Shown here one piece after another: positions 14,254 to 15,291 of a stretch of DNA of 15,291 nt. The notes under the pieces are model-generated. The model worked only from the letters and a program-made list of their open reading frames with translations, was not told the origin of the DNA and did no database searches. Origin of the DNA: Eubacteriales bacterium (GTDB lineage Bacteria; Bacillota; Clostridia; Peptostreptococcales; Anaerovoracaceae); the NCBI GenBank assembly GCA_029098205.1, contig JAQXNW010000069.1, forward strand, positions 1 through 15,291, in the 5' to 3' direction. A program made the position numbers and the translations under genes. How positions within the stretch are numbered: position 1 is the first letter of the stretch; the number at the start of each line of letters is the position of its first letter.

Positions 14254-15291
14254 TTACATGTCGAATCCGGTGTCTTGCCCGAATGTTCCACCGAATTTAA
14301 TCGCGCCTTTTCCGTATTTTCCGCGGATCCGGTCCATGGCATTTTCAACCGCCTCGCTTTTCGGGTCCGGTCCGGCTTTTTCGGAGAAGAAGGAAAGCTG
14401 TTCTTCCGAAGCGCCGTCGGAAAGGTGAATCGCGGTTACGGTGATCAGGCGGATGGGTCTTCCGAAGCCATACGAAGTACGGATCAGATCCATCGCGCCG
14501 CCTCTGAGATCCTCTGCGAGATCGGTCGCATACGGAAGAGGTTTCTGACGGGAAATCGTTTTAAGCTCTGGATTTTTGATGTCCACTTTTATCGAGCTTG
14601 CCCGAAGCTGGTATTTACGGAGTCTTCCTGCGACGATGTCGCTTAGAAATGTAACAGCGGTCCGGATTTCGTCTTCACCGGAGAGATTACGGGAAAAGGT
14701 GCGCCCGTTTCCAACGGATTTGATCTTTTCTCTTTCGCTGTTTCTTCGAACCGGGCTGTCTTCTTCGCCCCGGGCATAGCTTCGAAGAATGGGACCCTGC
14801 TTTCCAAGGATTTTTTCAAGAAAAAGCGGGCTGCTTTCCGCGAGATTTCCGATGGTGCGGATGCCGTAATTGGTCAGCCTCTGTGCGGTCGCCCATCCGA
14901 CGAAAAACAGTTCGCCGACGGGAAGCGGCCAGAGAAGCTCTCTATAATTTTCTCTGGATATTACGGTCGTTGCGTCGGGCTTCCGGTATTCGCTTCCCAT
15001 TTTCGCGAAGACCTTACAGAAAGAAACGCCGGCAGAGAGCGTGAGGCCTAGCTCTTTCTTCACTCTTTCCCGAATCGTATCGGCGATGGTTTTACCGTCC
15101 CCGAAGAGCTTCTGGCTGTGGGTTACGTCGAGCCAGGATTCGTCGATGCTGAACGGTTCGACCTGATCCGTGTAGCTGGAGAAAATCGCGTTGATTTTCC
15201 GGTGATATTCCCGGTATTTTTCATGGTGCGGCGGAAGCAGAAGAAGATCCGGGCATTTTTTCTTTGCCTGCCAGACTGTCTCCGCTGTTTT
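14254..15291 (-). CDS. dinB: DNA polymerase IV (DinB), 5'-truncated by window edge
   Basis: This Y-family polymerase copies damaged templates. The minus-strand frame is open to the right edge, giving 345 codons, so a GTG at 15061-15063 is internal and not the start. About 70 N-terminal residues, with the first catalytic Asp and the steric-gate residue, lie outside the window. The palm catalytic motif S-I-D-E is at 15139-15150, followed by S-W-L-D where most family members have A-Y-L-D. The stretch GVSFCKVFAKMGSEYRKPDATTVI corresponds to the conserved family motif; Cys stands where Asn is usual. Thumb and little-finger domains follow, with LPVGELFFVGWATAQRLTNYGI (helix-hairpin-helix) and a C-terminal little finger from about 14740 down. 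The gene is transcribed towards the flavodoxin gene. Confident on family. Confidence 0.93.
   Translation of the reverse strand, partial: KTAETVWQAKKKCPDLLLLPPHHEKYREYHRKINAIFSSYTDQVEPFSIDESWLDVTHSQKLFGDGKTIADTIRERVKKELGLTLSAGVSFCKVFAKMGSEYRKPDATTVISRENYRELLWPLPVGELFFVGWATAQRLTNYGIRTIGNLAESSPLFLEKILGKQGPILRSYARGEEDSPVRRNSEREKIKSVGNGRTFSRNLSGEDEIRTAVTFLSDIVAGRLRKYQLRASSIKVDIKNPELKTISRQKPLPYATDLAEDLRGGAMDLIRTSYGFGRPIRLITVTAIHLSDGASEEQLSFFSEKAGPDPKSEAVENAMDRIRGKYGKGAIKFGGTFGQDTGFDM

Overview
The window looks like core chromosome of a mid-GC Gram-positive anaerobe of the class Clostridia, most likely Lachnospiraceae or a close relative. The reasons are the strong AGGAGG-type ribosome binding sites, the long-form hibernation factor, the cdaA-cdaR pair with glmS, a UPF0340/TIGR01440 protein, the dnaE-pfkA adjacency and the long glutamyl-tRNA synthetase. 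The family assignment is inference. No phage, insertion sequence, tRNA, rRNA or CRISPR array was seen, and no clearly novel multi-gene system is evident.

Layout, left to right. Positions 1-1089 hold the 3' part of a CoxE-like VWA-domain gene whose start lies outside the window. Next, hpf (1232-1765) is a single-gene unit with its own promoter, a structured 3' untranslated region and a strong intrinsic terminator ending near 1938. A new promoter at about 1955-1982 then opens a run of co-directional genes: a stand-alone larC2 domain, cdaA, cdaR, glmS, a TIGR01440-family protein, gltX, dnaE, pfkA and a flavodoxin-domain protein. A second promoter lies over the larC2 stop codon, just before cdaA. 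The last feature is a convergent dinB (DNA polymerase IV) on the minus strand, cut by the right edge.

Functionally, cdaA and cdaR make and control cyclic di-AMP, and glmS begins amino-sugar synthesis for peptidoglycan. In Bacillus these genes are linked through GlmM, whose gene is absent from the expected slot here. gltX, dnaE and pfkA tie translation, replication and glycolysis together in one gene string.

The points most worth a second look are the orphan LarC2 domain, the missing glmM, a very stable hairpin before gltX, a 20-bp tandem duplication across the gltX stop codon, and the structured 3' region of hpf. Starts for larC2, gltX, dnaE and pfkA were moved downstream of the longest open frame on the basis of ribosome binding sites and family N-termini.
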